From positions 23,512,980-23,576,979 of the forward strand of contig OZ029927.1 in NCBI GenBank assembly GCA_964023275.1: DNA of 64,000 nt, in the 5' to 3' direction. Below are positions 40,501 to 50,600 of the stretch, in pieces; positions within the stretch are counted from its first letter, which is position 1, and every line of letters begins with the position of its first letter. Below the pieces are notes generated by a model. That model ran no database searches. It had not been told where the DNA came from and worked only from the letters and a program-made list of their open reading frames with translations. The position numbers and the translations under genes were made by a program. This DNA is from Norana najaformis (taxonomy: Eukaryota > Annelida > Clitellata > Crassiclitellata > Hormogastridae).

Positions 40501-43394
40501 CATAAAGAAATTCAATTTCTGGAGTGAAATAAACTCGAGTAGTTCTTATGATATAAACTGAAAACAGATACCAAGGCGCTCTCAAACAACCTCAGTGCAT
40601 ATCGTCTATGGCCTGCCCCATTCCGGAGCATTTCCTTATTCACAGTACGCTGTCAGGCGTCTCAAGTCTCGACAAGTCTACCTCCCGTTCACAGTTCAAA
40701 ATTCAGCGGACGCAGGTCGGACTCCGTCACTCTTGTCAATGTGTTGGGAAGGCGTCCAATTGGTCTCTTTCAACCTCTTGAGTGGCCAGATATCATGTCT
40801 TGTAAGGCTCTGCCAAGGTCCTGTTCGCTGGTGGATCGTATAATCTGTCCAAACAACCAAAGCCACCTCGGTTTGATCATCTCGGACACAGGAATGTGCA
40901 TCGTACGGCGATGACATATAAACAGCCTACATACATTATTGTATACAAACGGAAAGATATTTTTTTTAAATAATTCACTGTAATTTCAAACTAAGCCATT
41001 CGTTAATGAGTTAAATTTGGCCAACCATGGTATTGTAAGAGTGATTATGTGATAATTGCTATACAGTTATAACAGATGAGTCAATATTATTAGCATGCAA
41101 TACATACGTTTTGCTACTGGGAACCTCATCTGCTTACTGGATTGATTTTTCGAACAGGCAAACCTCATAATTCTAGCCATTGTTCTTACATGGATGTCTC
41201 GGAAAAGCTCCATCATCGCCAATAACGCAAAGCGAAATGAGATACGGTAAAGACCGTTCTACAATGATACTTTTGCTATCGTCTAGAATTTCAAAGTTAT
41301 GGATAAATTTAATTTTTAGTGTATATGTTCAGTTCTTTCCTATTAATAACCAAAATGAAGTTCTGCCCAGTTTGACGTTGGTTTGATTTTGTCAACGTAC
41401 AGTTTCAGATAGACTAAACATATCGTTAAGAGTCTTCATTTGTGCCCTCTAGCGAACAGAATTAAAGGTTTTTTACTGTTACTGCCATCTGTGGAATAGG
41501 TCTAATAGTCATTAAAAAAGGCTAGTTAGGCTTGTGTTGTATTTAATAGAATAGAGAAGAGGAATAGATCCTTGACCTAACCTCTGAGAGGCAGCCATGA
41601 GTATGATGTGTTAGCCACTTCATTTATCTTAGCCTCAGCATATGAGGGCGGATGGTAAGGCTTTTCTCGCCCTCTGATCTTCCTACTGACCGTGTATGCC
41701 AGTGTCTCATTAAAGCTGAGCTAGCTAGGTGCGGAAGCAGGCTAAAAGTCAAAACAAAAGTCTGCCTTGGCAGGGATTTGAACCTGAGACCTCTCCTCTC
41801 GACTGATAGTCCAACAAGCAAACCACTAGACCGTCGTGCAACCCGCATACTCTTGCGATAGACACCTTTAAGAGCAATATATTTAAGAACTTTCTGTCTA
41901 TCAGAATTCGACTTGGTTCCTCAAATGGGTCATGGGTTTGATTGCTATTTGACTTGAAGCGAATATCGATTGATACCGGGGGCATTATGACAACGGCGCT
42001 ACAAAACTCAATAGATTAGATTAAACTAGAATTTATAGAGCGGGAAAATTAAAGAAAAATTGATACACCTATTCACCTTTCGCGATATGATCTCTTCGTT
42101 GCATTCGAAATGTCTTGTTGTTAAGATAATCCCAAAATGTCATCTTCTTGTATGTCTTGTTGAAGAGCGACGATTTGGAATTTGTCGGTTACTTGTCCAG
42201 TGCTTGGCCTTGGCTGGTTGTTTGGCCTTCTATCCGTTGCCTTCAGTTACACTGTCTTTCAATATCTGTTCGTCATCGCCAACTCTGTGCAGGTTAGATA
42301 GCTTTAGTCTTGCTTTCATTTAACATATAACTAAGTGATTAAGCAATGCATTTGTCAGTACGCCATATGTCCGTCGACTGAGCGAGGAATAGTAGTCGAT
42401 AACATATATTGTTATACGGTTAGCTGTTTCTCGGTACTCCTGGTGAGCCGGTCCGCTATGTTTAAGACCTCGTGTAATGTTTTGGTTGCTCTTAAACCCT
42501 GAAGGAAACGGCGTTAGGAAGTTCCCTTACTTTTTGGCTCGTCATCCTTTCTAGGGTTTTGAAGTAACACTGCAGTGTGACAGCTAAGCACAGTTCATAA
42601 ATCGATTGTGGCGAGTAATATTGCTGATCATGAGTACGACGGCTCAGATAACTGCTACTCGAATTTAAATCCTGGTCAAACTTCTTGTTTTTGTAGGGAC
42701 TGTTCATATTCATCTTTCATGTTCTCCTGCATAACAAGGTAAGCCGATTCTTTACCAGCAATGCGCATTGGTTTGGTCATGTTTGATCATCGGGTGACCC
42801 TGTTGAAGACACATTGTGAAATGTTTCAATTATGTACGCATTTAAAAGTTAATTTAAAGTCAACATTCTTGTTTACACGACTTAACAGAATCTCTTCATA
42901 AGCATAAAGGTAAAAGTGACACAACTGTTTACATGGTTCCTGGGAAAGTCTTCAAAAGCATATCATACGCACAGGACATGCAGCAAGCTGGTTTAACTAC
43001 ATCCATAGAGACTCCTCACAAACATAAAGGCACTTGTTTACAGGATTTGAAAGAAATTCCTGCTCTCATTTCCTCTGTAGGCTGTTACTGCTATATCGCT
43101 CATCTAGGCCTTAATGATTTGTGCATGCATTTTTGCCAGATTTAGCGCCGTTTCTTTTTAGGCATGATTTTGTGTGTTTTTCAGAAAATAAGTGAGAAGA
43201 TTTCCTATCTCTTCTCAAACTACTGCAGCTGTCATAAGGAAAGTTATAATGTCTCTAGTGAGATGACTTCGGCTGAAGAGCATGCAAAGAAAACACGAAA
43301 GCTTGACTTAGTTGCAAGTGAGGAGCAGAAATGTGAAAGAATGGAAACGCATGACAACTTAGCCTGCCCAGTAACAGATAATACAGGCATCTGA
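26205..43394 (+). CDS. Adhesion G-protein-coupled receptor, copy B
   Basis: Twenty exons give 674 residues: 26205-26290, 27584-27651, 29688-29767, 30543-30734, 31141-31209, 31798-31906, 32506-32622, 33196-33271, 34135-34240, 34783-34832, 35087-35198, 36281-36375, 37014-37116, 37850-38006, 38911-38980, 40121-40187, 41158-41246, 42166-42292, 42697-42738, 43185-43394. Phases agree at every junction; exons 4-20 match copy A in length and order. Exon 1 is a signal peptide ([10 protein letters not shown], then [14 protein letters not shown]). Exon 2 is a Thr/Trp/Glu-rich linker. Exon 3 is a shortened version of the second hormone-receptor exon that keeps only one cysteine; the first such exon is absent. 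GAIN, GPS (predicted cut between residues 343 and 344), seven helices and the tail ending TGI follow as in copy A. In the TM3-TM4 exon, 47 of 53 residues equal copy A. Joining exons 1-2 to exon 3 rests on splice sites and phase alone and is the weakest part. The donor at 31907 is GTTAGA, weak but usable. Confidence 0.85.
26512..26553. repeat. (TC)n microsatellite
   Basis: A run of CT dinucleotides with a single short interruption, in intron 1 of the copy B model. Confidence 0.95.
28190..29090. repeat. Units of the 5' satellite, split by GATA/GACA/GACT tracts
   Basis: 28190-28385 matches the 3' half of the satellite unit at 1-4000 (aaatttcg(t)ttggttttg, acatcatggaaac). 28384-28700 is a GATA, GACA then GACT tetranucleotide array. 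28705-29090 matches the start of another unit (gatccaagctaggaagc, gaatcgtttacgattgc, atgacgcagttca, ttttgtttcagctg). It is the only other place in the window with this family and it lies next to the left edge of duplication copy B. Confidence 0.85.
29090..29225 (+). pseudogene. Displaced fragment of a GAIN exon with stops
   Basis: About 130 bp match the intron end and exon found at 9640-9805 in copy A and 33110-33255 in copy B: ccattgctcctcatactgt, ttttgcag, gcacttcaacaggaagtac, tttgaatata. In the exon frame it reads TSTGSTLNI then TAG, and again TAA, with the 3' part lost. It sits directly before the point where copy B homology begins. Confidence 0.8.
31485..31700 (+). mobile_element. Decayed LINE 3' end (RT C-terminus), copy B
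   Basis: Longer counterpart of 7485-7610. It shows [14 protein letters not shown] followed by frameshifted remnants. Inactive. Confidence 0.5.
35087..35198 (+). other. GPS exon of copy B with predicted autoproteolysis site
   Basis: Encodes [14 protein letters not shown] then [15 protein letters not shown]. The predicted cut is between the Leu codon ending at 35162 and the Thr codon 35163-35165. It differs from copy A by GCS in place of GCW; the catalytic H-L/T is unchanged. Confidence 0.9.
35430..35710 (+). repeat. Insertion present only in copy B
   Basis: About 280 bp (cgcctcttacagaacaaact ... gatgaggtacatgagtgtgg) interrupt an intron that is continuous in copy A near 11735-11775. It contains an 80-codon open stretch without a recognised domain. 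Probably a repeat of unknown class. Confidence 0.45.
36655..36940 (+). repeat. R1-family interspersed repeat
   Basis: Orthologous by position to 12945-13245 of copy A (gctcgagattactacggtgc, gagcttattcacaggcgctc, gtgaaagacctgcgcaaaaa). Confidence 0.7.
37610..37795 (+). mobile_element. Decayed LINE tail, copy B
   Basis: Reads [18 protein letters not shown] in one frame, matching the extreme C-terminus of non-LTR ORF2; frames are broken upstream. Same position as 13890-14065. Confidence 0.5.
38180..38360. repeat. (TATG)n-rich microsatellite
   Basis: Counterpart of the longer tract at 14420-14740 in copy A. Confidence 0.9.
38466..38730 (+). repeat. R1-family interspersed repeat
   Basis: Counterpart of 15028-15300 (aatcgtaatctcgagatttt, tacagcgcccaacgaaaccc, caggtcaagatccaagaatc). 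Confidence 0.7.
40220..40430 (+). mobile_element. 5'-truncated tRNA-derived SINE with target duplication
   Basis: 211 bp are flanked by CTCGTATTCT at 40210-40219 and 40431-40440. The insert begins at the anticodon region of a tRNA (cgtaatcggagggtcgcg), has a B box GGTTCGAATC at 40238-40247, and ends in a TCATCATCATC-type tail. Copy A has the unoccupied site (ctcgtgttct at 16625-16634), so the insertion followed the duplication. Confidence 0.85.
41740..41865 (-). mobile_element. tRNA-like SINE head, minus strand
   Basis: The reverse complement reads gcacgacggtctagtggttt (A-box-like), then gtctcaggttcaaatccctg (B box GGTTCAAATCCC) and a body running to about 41690. It has an extra stem length typical of a SINE head, not of a clean tRNA gene. 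It is absent from the equivalent place in copy A (about 20390). Confidence 0.6.
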
Positions 43395-43736
43395 GACTCT
43401 GTCAACTTCGAGTCAAAGCACTAAGGGAACAATAATTCAGAAACGACAATGGTGAAAAAAGCTTGAGAAAGCTAACTATACACTATAGGATATTCTATGT
43501 AAAATTTATGACAATGGCCTTTGGCGTCATTTACTCAAGAAAACGATTTAATCTACCATTACAACGTATAGCTCAGGCTACCTTTGTTTTTTATGATCTA
43601 TTAGTTGTGCATCGATACATGGCGCGTTAAGTCAATAAGTTCGTGGACCATTCAGATTTTAAACAACCTGGTCATTATTTTCTGTGCTGGTAATAGATAC
43701 AGATTTGATGTATGTTATGGAGCACGGTAGCATAAT

Positions 43737-44215
43737 ATGAGGCGCTTTAGCCGATTGGCTTGTAATACGGATAGTACGGGTTGGAGCCTCCCATTGGATG
43801 GTTACTGTGTAGGGATCGTATCGTATTCTCGAGCTTTCTGCAGTGCCAAACGAAAGCTAAGCCGCGGAAACCAGCTTATTCACAGGCGCTCAGTCAAAAC
43901 AAAGTCGATAACAAGAAAGCTTCGGTTCCAGGTCAAGATCCAGGAGTCGGGCGGACCTCTTCGGTGGGTGGTGTCTGAAATCGGATGTGTGGGATAGTTA
44001 GGGGAAAGAAAAGGAATCACGATAGGATCTGCAAAACAGGAGTGTTCCAAGTTTTGAGTGGAAGTCCTGCGCAGAGATTGCAAGGGGTGAAGTGATGGTG
44101 AGTTCGTAACATGGTTCATGAGCAAGTCCTTCACTCACATTTTCTCAGAACCATTAATTGATGCTCAGTCATTAGAAAATGGTGCTTAATAAATGCAGAA
44201 ATATTAATAATGACG
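43737..44215 (+). mobile_element. S1 SINE interrupted by an R1 repeat
   Basis: 43737-43826 is the S1 head (gccgattggcttgtaatacg, gatggttactgtgtaggga). 43829-44106 is an R1 copy (ttctcgagctttctgcagtg, cagcttattcacaggcgctc, ggtcaagatccaggagtc). S1 resumes at about 44107 (catgagcaagtccttcact) and ends with gcttaataaatgcagaaat. In copy A the same S1 (22138-22310) is uninterrupted, so R1 moved after the duplication. Confidence 0.75.
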
Positions 44216-45454
44216 TATCGAGAAGCAATATGCGAAGATTCAATGTTGCCCTAATACTATTTTCAATAACACTCATATTTTATCGGAAATAATACAGCCT
44301 CATTTGCAGCCGAAACAAAGTCTCCCAGTCTTACAACAAAGCTTTTTTGCATTAAAGTCTACTCATGCTTAATTAACCGCAATCTGTGTTGAAAATAATG
44401 TGTTTGGTAAGCTGTTTGGGATTCATATCTGAGAGTCGGCGAGTCTTCATTGCAGGACTGGGCAGCAGAGGCTTGATGTCTATGAGTTGCTTGTACGTTA
44501 ATTTTAAAACTTGTGTTAACTTCATCTGATATCACTTGCAAGATTCTTAGACCTGTGTATAATCAAGAAGATTGAGTTTAATTCTTTATTTAATATAACA
44601 GATGTCTGTATCAGTGAGAATAACTGTGTATGCTATTAGGATGCATGCAAATAGAAGTGCTGTCTCTGGTGGAGAGATAGTTAAATTTTTCTTCAAAGTT
44701 TTGTTGTAAATCTGGTCTTGTTGTCTGCCGTGTGCGAAATAAAGTAAGACTTATATTTATAGTGTATTTACTATTTGGAAAATGTTTAGCCACTTTTGTG
44801 AAATTGTTTTTTAACTGTCGAACGGACTGTTGTTTTTCAAAAGACTGTGGACGAATTATAGTTTTGGTTGATATTTTGAAAGAAATGAATTGCCTTGCGA
44901 AGTTTTATGAAGAAAACTGTTATTAAAGATAATTCATTAGTTGATATCATTCAAAATAATTACACGCTTTAATAAATTTTAAGACATTCAAAGGAATCTT
45001 GTCTTCTGGGAGCGTTACAGATTTAACTACAGAGTTCCTCGAATAAGGTTTTCTTTGAAAAGCACATTTGAGAGGTTAATAAAGGCGCTAAATAAATCTT
45101 TAGATGCATGCATGAGCTTACCTACAAGCGTCTAATGGCATTGTTAAGTCCTTCAACATTAGTCGTGAAAGGCGTGGTCCTGCGTTTGAAAGATATTTTG
45201 GTTTACAAACTGTACGGTATTGTACAGTATTGGTTGTTATTGTGGGCGTATGTCCTTCCTTAATAAAGATTACTCACTTGCTTGCTTACTTACTTATTTA
45301 CTTACTTATTTACTAGTTTACTTACTTGCTTACTTAAAAGACAACCTTTCCATATCCGTAACAGCCTAACAAATAATCACGTCTATCTCCTTCCTTCTCA
45401 GATCCCATCAACCCAGTCTTGTTCTTCTTTCGATATGTCTGGGCAATCCCTCTT

Positions 45455-45560
45455 GACTTGACGCAGCGGTTCTGAATAAGCCGGTGCAAGCCTGCGCTTA
45501 GCTTTAATGTAGCGCTTTTGAAATTTTCCAATTTACGATTACGATTATTTCTTTCCACGT
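45455..45560 (-). repeat. R1-family repeat, minus strand
   Basis: Plus strand reads gacgcagcggttctgaataa, gccggtgc, cttagctttaatgtagcgct, tttacgattacgatt, the reverse complement of the R1 5' half. Confidence 0.6.
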
Positions 45561-46239
45561 AAGCACCTAAAAGCATTAGCCGCTATTCCACTCACGTGGC
45601 AGGCATAAATTGTGCACGTTTCATGGGTCTACATTGCATACGTATTTGGTAACATTATATGGTCTCACTTAATATGCTTAACACGGAACTAAAGGCGAAT
45701 GTCACTGAGCCAAATCAACTCCTTATTTTGAGGCTTAAGCGCAGAGTAGATCGCAGGAGAGCCCAACAGAACTGTACCGAGGTGGGCGTATGTGATGACT
45801 TTCAGATGGCCGAGGATAATGATTCACATTTTATGCGACTTTGTGTGGGTAAAAGTTTCCTAACGATAATTAAATGAGCTTAATTCACATACGGCGTACT
45901 GAGTAATTTCCAAGCGGTTACTTAGCATGCTTCTCGTTAGGGTTAGCCTGCTAAGCTATTTTGACAAGTGTTTGAATGAAATGTAAGCAGATGCGCTAGA
46001 ATCCAAGCCTCGAAACAGAGCCATCGACCACATTGTCACCTTGTTGCAGATTCCTTATCTTACTTGTGTATATAATATACTGCTAATGGGCCTGAGTATG
46101 TCTATACTGTACATGAAACAGTATATCGCAAACTAAACTGCCTCTGCTGTGCTATATCTTTCAAACTGCTGTGCTATTGCTTCAAAATTTACACTCGGTG
46201 TTTCTATCATCTACACTCCGGCTTGGCCATATAGGCTCT

Positions 46240-46466
46240 TAGGATCCTCTGTGCGTGAGAATCCCAGGTTCGCGTCCCAGTCGTGGCTTACTTCAGAGAT
46301 TTAAATCTCGGGCTAGTACGGTCAGTACACGGGGGCCTTAAATAGCGTGGCGACCATTCAAACGGACAGCGGTGGTGAAGGATCTCACCGATAAATTCAT
46401 TGCAAAATGTCCAGAGTCGAGGCCATGCGGTCGCTATATAAAACCTGTACATTTACATTTGCATTT
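46240..46466 (+). mobile_element. SINE family S3, near full length
   Basis: aatcccaggttcgcgtccc may be a B box. The body has cgggctagtacggtcagtac, ggacagcggtggtgaaggat and gccatgcggtcgctatata, and the tail is acatttacatttgcatt. Confidence 0.7.
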
Positions 46467-47659
46467 TATAAGGTGCTGCACGAAAGCAGATTTTCGTGTG
46501 TAGTCTATTTCATTTAAAGGCAAACAGTCATATGACAGTCTTGTAATTGAGCCTAAGTGCTTATATGCCGTCAAGTGCTTCCAAAGTGCATCACCAGTTT
46601 GTTGTAGATTATATGGCATGCCGGTCTGCAACCATACCAAGTGATCCACCAAATATTGGGGTTCATAAGTAAACAGTGCTTGCGAAAACAACAATTAGGG
46701 GCCGTTAAAATAGTCTTTGAACCCTGCCTGCAGTCAGGTCTAGAACAGAGCAGACGTGTGAGTAGGTAGGGTTTAATTAACTGTGACCCATATTTCGAGT
46801 CTATCCTGTAGGATAAAACAGCGGGAGTTAACAGTCTACATTAGCCACATAGCAAAACACAAAACAGGACGCTGTTCGTAATATGGTGCTTGGCTGTGAG
46901 ATAGTTTTAATATGCTGTCAGACTATCAGCGGATAAAGGGTATCGATTCATTTACTGTTTGGGTGGGAATAGTATCTCAACGCCAGGAGTGTGTTTGATA
47001 AAATAATGACTGTTTTCAAGTCGGTAAGTTGATAGATTGAAATATGTTTGATGCGAAATTCAAGTTAAGCGAAGTGAGTACAATGAAGCATTTATTATTT
47101 TCGTGATCAACTATGGCCCTTGGAGCTGGAGGCCTGGGGTTGTATGATCTGTTGGCTGAATCAGAAAATCCAGCAACTAGGCGGCACTTTTGAACAGTAC
47201 ACAATTTTAAGGTATTTGCGATTTCGTTTTATGTGTCTGGATTCACTCCCCAAGTGTATTGAAAAAATTGTCAAGGATAAAAATAGTTACCTTAAATTTG
47301 TGTTTACCTGAGTCCAACAATCTCAGTGAGCTCGCTGCTGTTAAGATCTGATTTCTTAAACATGTTAATTAGACCTTGAGTCTATCGAAGCTGGATTGCA
47401 TACGGAGTCAAACCTGAATACCATTTTCTGCGTTTTCCAAAGTCCTGCAAAAACAAGCAGGGAACTTGTGTTTGAAGAAAACCGAGAATTGAAATCTGTT
47501 ACATATTTAGAAAGAGTTTGTTTTTAATACAATAGTTACTAATCTGTTTCATATGTTTTATATTCAGACGGATAGCAGTCTGCATAATTCCAGAGCATGA
47601 AGGCCGCTCAAATACATTGCATCGACATAAATCTTCATGAGATTCAAAGAAGAAAAACA

Positions 47660-50600
47660 ATGACGATTGTCAAGTCCATTTTGTTCACTTCATTCTTGTT
47701 TGCATTAAGTTTTACTCAGGATGACAGTAAGTTTTCAGAAACACATTCAAACAGTGATTGGCAACGAATTAGAATGTATTATGAAGTTTTATACTATTTG
47801 ACATGAACGTAAAGCCTAAAGACAGGAGGATATCTCCAGGCATACTGTATGTGTAGCAAAAGATAAACTCAAAGGCAAGATTTTTACACGTTTCTTTCTA
47901 CAGGCAATCCTCAGTAGTGTGGTCTCCATGTTGTTATCGAAAGGCAAACACGTCCACAGCTAATCCAGTATTAGGAAACCTTTAAAACTTGTCCAAATTG
48001 CGTTGATTATTTATTAACCTTCACAATTTGTGTTTCATCACCTGAATTATTACTATTGTTGCTACGAAAATATTTCATGTGCACAAAGTCGCACAGAAAT
48101 ACGAATCTTTAGTCGGTCGCCAAATGAAATGCAGTTAGATATCAAGACATCTGAAAGCCAGTGAGCAATAATGAGTTTCGAAGCGTTTGTTGAATGAAGA
48201 AAAGAGTTCGAGCATCCGAGCAAAATTGGTAGTCTTTAGAGGCAACTGACTGAAATGTACAAGAGCCCATGACAGTTCTGCATCGTGGCTCAGCGGAAGA
48301 CCCATAACCAAGTTTTCAAAGGCTGCAGGGAGGGATGCAATGAGAGACTAGTTGCTAAAGGTGGGTAGGAGTGTTCTTTGTAAGGATTATATTAGTCAGA
48401 GAGGCCAGTTTAAATCTTATCCTGAATTCTACAGGAAACCAATACAGCTGTCCGAGTAGGATACGGAGTTTGTACGAGGTGATGGATGCAGCACCACTCA
48501 AGCCAGAGAATTTTGAATGCGTTGAGGCCTTTTAAGTTTAAGATCTGAGATACCTTTAAAAATTGAGGTGGCATAATCAAGGTGAGAGCAGTCAAGAGAG
48601 CAAGTGATGCTTTGTGATATGTATTTGCTGACAGCTAACCTGATGTCACGCATTGCCTTGATATGACATAAACAAGATTCGCAAAGGTTCATTAAGTGGG
48701 TCGAGGTATGAAACTACTGTAGGCCTACGGAGTTACACCAAGTGTAGGCCTATTCCCAATGTTCTTGAGTTGGCCTAGACGACAAAGTATTCCTGGGACG
48801 CTCATTCACCCAATGCTAATCATGATCGGATTTATCAACTATATATGCTTCCTTTTGTCGTATTAATGAATCAAAGTGCCACACTTCACGAATCTCCTCT
48901 GAAGCGTTATTATCAAGGGTTGCTTTTTTATTATAGTACTTTAATTTTTCAGTTCGAAAGCCACCATCAATTACTAGAGGCCCACAGAAACAGATCGTCT
49001 ACCGTATTGATGACAGTATAACACTGGTTTGCAAAGGAGAGGGAGTGCCAGCTGTAACGTAAATATTAGTATATAATACTGTTCTTAAAATGCTTGGATA
49101 TTTACATGCAGAGCTTCCAAACATTTATCGCAATCAAGCTGCTGCTGTTGATGCTCATTTAATTAGTATCCTCGATAATAAAAGTAAGTTCCTTTCCTGT
49201 ATTTGCAATGGTACGATATCAATGGTCGTTCAGATGTAAGCCTACTTAATGACGACGCAGCAACTGAGGTTTTAAAATCAGCTATTGAGAAATGTCACAA
49301 CATGTGACGGTGCCAAGCTCGGCTGACAGGATCACACGTACGGTGGCCGAGCGGCTAACTCGTGGGGTTTAACCTTTGCCACCCGGGTTCGAATTCTGAG
49401 CTTTTGATGTAAAATCCATATGGATCGCCTTGCCGAACTGTACGCAACTTCGCAGGTCATCACCTTAGATATGAGTGCTTTCTTATATCCAAAACATGAC
49501 TGGCTCAATCGGCGCCTTGCCTACTCTATCATTTGAGTATTAGGCAGACTTACTACCAAATCAATAACTGTAAATGTAAATGTACACGTTTATATATAGC
49601 GACCGTATGGCCTCGACCCTACCCTTTTTGCAGTGAACTGACCGGGTGAGATTCTTCACCACCACTGCCCGTTTGAATGGGCGCTGCACCATTTAAGGTT
49701 CCTGTGTACGGACCGTGTAGCAAACTGCTGAGTTAATTAATTGACTTTGAACAGTTGTACGGCATGTCATATGCAACCGTGATCAGTCCAGTCTTTAATT
49801 ACTCTATAATGCCAACATATGCACCAACTTATTCTCTACTGTCTTACGGCTGAAAAATCTTGGTCGGCTATTATATTTAATTCAAGGAATTATTTTAACT
49901 AATAGAAGTATATATGATGAAAGCATTTAATAAAAAAAATAATTTGAAATTTTTCACAAATAAAGTTATTAACGAAATATTTTCAGATATGAATGGAAAA
50001 AGAATGGTTATGCATTAAACCAAAATCTTCCAAATATTCATAAAGGTGCAGATGGTACAATAATAATTCAACCTGCCACATCGATGGATGAAGGCTTCTA
50101 CCAGTGTTTTGCTAGTAATCAGTATGCCGTAGCTCTCTCAAACACGGCACATGTTCAAAGAGGCTTTCTTGACTTCACTACGGAAAATTCCACAGTTCTT
50201 TCCATAACCGTTCAAGAGGGAATGCCATTTCACATTCAGGCCCATCCACGCGGAAGCTTCCCGAATCCTACGTATGGTTGGGAAGTGGCTTCTGACACCA
50301 TGGACAAAAATCCAATTCCACTACAACCTTCTAAAAGGATACAAATCGCTGAGAATGGTATGGAACTTGGTTTTATAGTTAAAGCTGCATTGAATCCATT
50401 TGGAAACAAATGAAAAGAGTTAATTTTATTAGCGATACCACTTTTAATAGTTTTCTAAATTTTAACTTACCAGGAATTAAAAGAAACGTGGATATGTTTG
50501 TTGGACAATGGAAAAATAAACCTATTTTTGTTTTATATGCCAACTTCTTGATATTTCTTTTTGCTTGTTTCATCGGTCCTGTTCTGTTCTGTTCCAACCA

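Larger units (their letters stand above)
29220..44500. repeat. Segmental tandem duplication, copy B
   Basis: Partner of 5140-22555. The right edge is near the cagcctcatttgcagccg to cttgatgtctatgag block (about 44300-44495). Intron sequence is alignable by eye through most of its length. Confidence 0.85.
44510..47590. other. Spacer between the receptor pair and the Ig genes
   Basis: No supported exon. It contains (TTAC)n near 45280-45335, an R1 fragment at 45455-45560 (-) and an S3 SINE at 46240-46466. Short open frames at 44732-44926 and 45659-45877 have no recognisable domain. Confidence 0.55.

Noticed and set aside
44732..44926. 64-codon frame with a hydrophobic start and several cysteines
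   Set aside because: No splice partners, no paralogue and no recognisable domain. It is compatible with chance in AT-rich DNA.
49338..49400. Functional tRNA gene
   Set aside because: The A and B boxes are good, but acceptor-stem pairing is not evident and the sequence runs into a SINE body with a repeat tail.
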